Positions 60,209 through 64,000 of a stretch of DNA of 64,000 nt are shown here, one piece after another (within the stretch, counting starts at the first letter, position 1; each line of letters opens with the position of its first letter). The stretch is from positions 393,364-457,363 of the forward strand of contig NZ_QMHO01000003.1 in assembly GCF_003313505.1 (NCBI RefSeq). Reading direction: 5' to 3'. The stretch comes from Pedobacter nanyangensis (GTDB taxonomy: Bacteria; Bacteroidota; Bacteroidia; Sphingobacteriales; Sphingobacteriaceae). The notes beneath the pieces are model-generated. The model was not told the origin of the DNA and did not search any database. It saw nothing but the letters and a program-made list of their open reading frames with translations. The position numbers and the translations under genes were made by a program.

Positions 60209-62191
60209 CTATTTACGTTGAAACTCTGGTGAACCAATAATTACACCAACTACTTGAGCTAGCATGGTATTATTTCCTTTCTGCTCCTTAATTGTGGGAT
60301 TTTCCATGGCCTTTTTGCCATTTCCAAGCTTCATTTTTTCCTTTTTATCTGGTTTCATGTCCATTTGCTGATCGGCCATTTCCCCGTTTTGCTTGTTGGC
60401 ACTATTTTGCTCGGCCGCTTTGGCCACTTTTTGCTGTAAGTTAGGATCGTTAAGCATGGGTTTTAACCTTGCCACGGTTTGTCCCAGCTCACGTTCGGGC
60501 ATGATCAACTTACTGTAAGTGAGCAATGCCGCTTCTACGCTTTCGGGCTCTTTATGATTATTTAAAGCCGCTAAGTTTAAGCTAACCCCGGGGATTCTTT
60601 GTGAGGCCAATGCCAAACCAAAATTCATCCTGTTTAACAATGAGCCTGTATTGATCCAATATTGCCCGTTATCCGGGAAACCTGTAGGCGCTTGATAGTA
60701 GTACATTTGCTGGCCCATTCTGTTGATCCAAGTATACAATTCGTAAGGTTGGGTAATTTGTGCATCCAAACTACGAACCGCACTCATGGCTAATTCAAAT
60801 GGCGATTTTGTTTTTTCTCTTAGCGCATCTTGTGACCAAAATTCAGGCGAGTTGACCATGGTAACCAATACGCTTTTAATATCACCTTTAGAAGAAATGA
60901 ACGTTTTTGACATTTTATCAATCAACGACGCTGGGGGTGCATCACTTACAAAGCGTACGGCTAATTTTTTAGAGATAAATTTTGCAGTAGATTGATGGTG
61001 CGCCAACATTTTCAATAATTCCACGCCTTCATCATATCCGCCGCCCGCAGGGAACTTCTTCCCCAATACCACTTTCTCCCCATTGTCGTGCCTATTGGCG
61101 TTAAAGAAGAAATCGCCATCAAGCACAAAACCTTTATCTCTTAATCCATTTGAACCCAAACGTTCAATGATATTTCTATTGCCGACACCATAGCCTTCTT
61201 TTCCAAGTGGGGCAACTGTCCAACCGGTAAGCACTCTGGCTGCCTGGGTCACATCGTTCTGTGTATAACCGCCGTCAACGCCTAGGGTATGAAGTTCCAT
61301 CACCTCACGGGCATAGTTTTCATTTAATCCACCTTGTTTTTTCTTTTGCTGAATTTGCTGTTTGATCTTATTGATTCGGGCTTTATTCTTCGCTTTTTCC
61401 TCTACGTTCATCTTGTTTCCATCCGCCATCAACATCATTTCCTGATCTTCCATAGGTACATTCACCCCTGAGCTAGAAAAGTTATCCAAGTACATCAGCA
61501 TTGCTGGAGACTTGGCGGTTTTTAACAGTATGTCTTCGAAGTTTCCGAATACGTTTGGCCTGATCACATCACGCTCGTAAGCAGGTACAAAACTGGCACA
61601 TTGGTTTTTGTTCAAGGCTACGTTGAAGTGGTTGAACCAAAAGTCGGTCATTAATTCTCTCAACTGGTTTTGCCCATAAGCGGCCCTTAATATCTTTTGA
61701 CTGATAAACTGTCTGTAAAGTTCTTGCAAAGGGCGATAACCTTTATCTTTCATGAACGCTTGGACAGCTTCGCGTTGTGCTTTGCTATTTCCGTTGTTTA
61801 GCGAATCTTTATGGAGATAACCATCTTTTATTGCCCAACGGTTAATCCTGAATCCCTGTGGAAATACATCTTCCACTTCGCTGTTGGTGAAATTGATGGC
61901 ATCATATTTAGATAGCATTTGGTCTAATTCTTTATCCTCCAAATTACCTTCCAATTGTTTTCTAAGCCATTTATCTAAACCCATTTTAGTAAGTTCTTCT
62001 ACTTGTCCGGGCTCAGCGCCATAAGTAAAACGACTTAATAGATGGGCGGCAGCCTGCTCCGTGGTCAATCCGGCTTTTTTATAAGGCATTGCTACCTTAT
62101 CGGCTCCCATTATGCGCACAAATGAGGAGAACACAATAGCGCAACAGAATAAAATTACGCACAAGTAAAAATTACGAATATTACTTTTCAT
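60209..62191 (-). CDS. DUF1800 protein
   Basis: The 660-residue protein has an N-terminal membrane/signal segment (about residues 8-26) and the DUF1800 pattern: AAHLLSRFTYGAEPGQVEEL near residue 45, LRELMTDFWFNHFNVALNK near 180, NYAREVMELHTLGVDGGYTQNDVTQAARVLTGWTV near 300-334 and LAVRFVSDAPP near 410. A Lys/Met/Asn-rich insertion with many charged residues lies near 595-640. Function is unknown; it always seems to accompany DUF1501, and the two are probably co-transcribed and exported. Confidence 0.93.
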   Translation of the reverse strand: MKSNIRNFYLCVILFCCAIVFSSFVRIMGADKVAMPYKKAGLTTEQAAAHLLSRFTYGAEPGQVEELTKMGLDKWLRKQLEGNLEDKELDQMLSKYDAINFTNSEVEDVFPQGFRINRWAIKDGYLHKDSLNNGNSKAQREAVQAFMKDKGYRPLQELYRQFISQKILRAAYGQNQLRELMTDFWFNHFNVALNKNQCASFVPAYERDVIRPNVFGNFEDILLKTAKSPAMLMYLDNFSSSGVNVPMEDQEMMLMADGNKMNVEEKAKNKARINKIKQQIQQKKKQGGLNENYAREVMELHTLGVDGGYTQNDVTQAARVLTGWTVAPLGKEGYGVGNRNIIERLGSNGLRDKGFVLDGDFFFNANRHDNGEKVVLGKKFPAGGGYDEGVELLKMLAHHQSTAKFISKKLAVRFVSDAPPASLIDKMSKTFISSKGDIKSVLVTMVNSPEFWSQDALREKTKSPFELAMSAVRSLDAQITQPYELYTWINRMGQQMYYYQAPTGFPDNGQYWINTGSLLNRMNFGLALASQRIPGVSLNLAALNNHKEPESVEAALLTYSKLIMPERELGQTVARLKPMLNDPNLQQKVAKAAEQNSANKQNGEMADQQMDMKPDKKEKMKLGNGKKAMENPTIKEQKGNNTMLAQVVGVIIGSPEFQRK

Positions 62192-62455
62192 ATCTCTTGG
62201 TCTAGTTCTTCTTTAAGACATTGAAAGTTTTGGAAAGGATTAATTAACCGCTCATTTTTTTTACACAAACCTTCAAAAACAGCCTTAATATCTATAAAAC
62301 AGCAATTTATATTTTTTAGTTTTTCTTGGTTGAACTTATGTATTTTGATGGCCAAAAGCAATTTGGACTTAAAACAGGCTAATATCGTACATCGTAACAG
62401 GATAAAATCCTACACTATTCCTGTATTAAAAATGATGTCCTATATCTATTCATTT
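62192..62455. other. A/T-rich intergenic region
   Basis: This gap separates the divergent DUF1800 and MarR-GNAT genes. I see no gene, RNA or convincing hairpin in it, and no TAnnTTTG match for the DUF1800 side. Confidence 0.4.
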
Positions 62456-62486
62456 TTTGATTATTCATAGAATATTCAGATATTTG
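62456..62486 (+). promoter_or_regulatory. Promoter of the MarR-GNAT gene
   Basis: TTTG (62456-62459), exactly 19 bases, GATATTTG (62479-62486), one mismatch to TAnnTTTG, 29 bases before the ATG. The small palindrome CATAATCAGTTATG just downstream (62487-62500) could be an operator for the encoded regulator. Confidence 0.5.
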
Positions 62487-62515
62487 CATAATCAGTTATG
62501 TAATTAGATATACAA

Positions 62516-63475
62516 ATGAATCGTTTTTTTGAAAAAACAGGAAAAATGGCCTTGGGAAGCAGGTTAAGAATGCTCACTTCGAGATTTACCGATGATGGTG
62601 TAGAGATCTATAAACTTTACAACCTACCCTTATCGCCCAAATGGTTCCCCGTTTTTTTCACCTTGACCGAAGCGCATGAAAAAACCATTACAGAAATTGC
62701 CGAAGAAATAGGTCACTCCCAACCATCGGTAACCAAAATAATTAAAGAAATGGCCGCCGAAGGACTAGTGGCTTCTAATTTGAAATCGACAGACAAGCGT
62801 ACCAACGTGGTGAAACTGAGCGAAAAGGGCAAGCAACTTTCTGAAAAACTGCGGGTACAGTTGCTGGATGTAGAAGCCGCGGTAGAAACCTTAACAGCCG
62901 AAGCCAGGCACAACCTTTGGGAGGCTATTGCAGAATGGGAGTTTTTGTTAGATCATAAATCGCTTTTACGTAGGGTGAACGAGGAGAAAAAATTAAGGGA
63001 AAGTAAAGATGTACGCATTGTGGAATACGAGGAGCAATATCAATCGGCATTTAAAGCTTTGAACGAGGAATGGATTTCTACTTATTTCAAAATGGAAGAA
63101 GCTGACTACAAGGCCTTGGATAATCCGCAGACTTATATTTTAGATAGAGGGGGGAAAATTTTTGTGGCGCTTTACAAGGATGAACCCGTTGGGGTTTGCG
63201 CACTGATCAAAATGGACGATCCCGATTACGATTTTGAAATGGCCAAAATGGCGGTTTCGCCAAAAGCACAAGGCAAAAACATTGGTTGGTTGTTGGGCAA
63301 TGCCATTGTACAGGCCACCAAAGAACTAGGTGGCAAAAAACTTTATCTGGAAAGCAACACTTTGCTTAAGCCTGCGATCAATTTGTATCATAAATTAGGT
63401 TTTAAAAAGGTAGTGAGTAGGGCTACCCCTTATGCCCGTGCCAATATACAAATGGAATTAGTGTTAGATAATTAA
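62516..63475 (+). CDS. MarR-type regulator fused to a GNAT acetyltransferase
   Basis: The 319-residue protein has an N-terminal winged-helix MarR domain (about 1-150; EKTITEIAEEIGHSQPSVTKIIKEMAAEGLV is the recognition helix-turn-helix, then STDKRTNVVKLSEKGKQLSE is the wing). It has a C-terminal GNAT domain (about 165-318), with MAVSPKAQGKNIGWLLGNAIVQATKELGGKKLYLESN as the acetyl-CoA site and NLYHKLGFKKV as the closing block. This fusion is a known architecture. The acetylated substrate and the regulated genes are unknown; autoregulation is plausible. Confidence 0.92.
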   Translation: MNRFFEKTGKMALGSRLRMLTSRFTDDGVEIYKLYNLPLSPKWFPVFFTLTEAHEKTITEIAEEIGHSQPSVTKIIKEMAAEGLVASNLKSTDKRTNVVKLSEKGKQLSEKLRVQLLDVEAAVETLTAEARHNLWEAIAEWEFLLDHKSLLRRVNEEKKLRESKDVRIVEYEEQYQSAFKALNEEWISTYFKMEEADYKALDNPQTYILDRGGKIFVALYKDEPVGVCALIKMDDPDYDFEMAKMAVSPKAQGKNIGWLLGNAIVQATKELGGKKLYLESNTLLKPAINLYHKLGFKKVVSRATPYARANIQMELVLDN

Positions 63476-63500
63476 GTATTAACTGAGAAGACGTAAACAA

Positions 63501-64000
63501 AAATCCGAAGGATTTCAATGTTTATCGCACTGACGTACAAAAAACCAAAACGACTCCTACAGCGTCGCATCAATGTTGATCGACTACGTTATAAATATTT
63601 GCCCTCATCGAGGTCATAAAATATATGATTTAAAGGAAAAAGTTGCCAGCTCTCTCCCATAGGGTCTGGATGATGATATACGAACGATAGAAGGCTTGGA
63701 GTAAATCCGAAGGATTTCAATGTTTATAACACTATCATACAAAAAACATACGACTCCTACAGAGTCGCATTAGTGTTAATTACCTATTTTATAAATATTT
63801 GACCTCATCGAGGTCATAAAATATATGATTTAAAGGAAAAGGTCGCCAGCTCTCTCCCATAGGGTCTGGATGATGATATACGAACGATAGAAGGTTTGGA
63901 GTAAACCCGAAGGATTTCAATGATTATAGCACTAACGTAAAAAAACTAACGACTCCTACAGCGTCGCATCAATGTTGATCGACTACGTTATAAATATTTG
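63501..64000. repeat. Tandem repeat, unit about 200 bp, 2.5 copies, cut by the window edge
   Basis: Unit starts are at 63501, 63703 and 63903 (202 and 200 bp apart). Each unit has three short hairpins: AAATCC-GAA-GGATTT, CGACTC-CTACA-GAGTCG (perfect in unit 2 at 63751-63767) and GACCTC-ATC-GAGGTC (perfect in unit 2 at 63801-63815). A less variable stretch GCCAGCTCTCTCCCATAGGG also recurs. Some substitutions in other units break one side of a stem. No ORF is present. The array continues past position 64000, so its full size and any associated transposase are not visible. Confidence 0.9.

Noticed and set aside
63501..64000. CRISPR array
   Set aside because: The unit is about 200 bp and most of the unit is conserved; there are no 25-40-bp repeats with unique spacers and no cas genes.

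Overview
The window looks like a chromosomal segment of a Bacteroidota bacterium, most likely Sphingobacteriaceae (Pedobacter-like). The signs are a SusC/SusD pair with an ECF sigma and FecR anti-sigma factor, type IX secretion C-terminal signals, PorP/SprF, DUF1800/DUF1501, DUF2723 (GT117), OMP_b-brl_3 receptors, and repeated matches to the Bacteroidota housekeeping promoter (TTG or TTTG, about 19-22 bp, TAnnTTTG). Most intergenic regions hold short A/T-rich word repeats rather than insertion sequences, and no transposase is visible.

Region 1 (1-5,630) is the S10/spc ribosomal protein operon on the minus strand, from rplC down to a truncated rplX, with its own promoter and leader. Region 2 (5,900-10,600) holds a TauE/SafE exporter with DUF1634, an acyltransferase, a yeast-like prephenate dehydrogenase and an unknown coiled-coil membrane protein. 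Region 3 (10,600-26,470) is one accessory locus: two distant secreted N-formylglutamate-amidohydrolase-like proteins at its edges, a small secreted HExxHxxGxxH protein, SusD, SusC, FecR, an ECF sigma factor, two paralogous beta-helix surface proteins with different T9SS signals, and PorP/SprF. Three promoter regions here share GGT(C/A)C-N17-GTCTAT, which I read as the likely recognition site of the local ECF sigma factor.

Region 4 (26,580-30,700) has an orphan double-glycine leader peptide gene, then the str operon (rpsL, rpsG, fusA, rpsJ) closed by a perfect 20-bp terminator stem. The str and S10 clusters, adjacent in many bacteria, are therefore separated by 21.5 kb. Region 5 (30,800-42,200) contains a gene relic, an orphan histidine kinase, a PagL-like lipid A deacylase group, ThuA and VF530 proteins, a TonB-type receptor, a glycerophosphodiesterase, an M1 aminopeptidase and an ArsC-like protein. 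Region 6 (42,300-48,250) is a signalling operon: CHASE3-GAF-kinase with three receivers, CheR, and a receiver-kinase-receiver protein. Region 7 (48,250-64,000) has pth, rplY, prs, tRNA-Gln, a large GT117 protein, accA, an S10 peptidase, a nucleotide pyrophosphatase-like phosphodiesterase, DUF1501/DUF1800, a MarR-GNAT fusion, and at the right edge a tandem repeat of about 200 bp rich in hairpins.

All functional calls rest on reading the proteins and on remembered family features; no database search was run.
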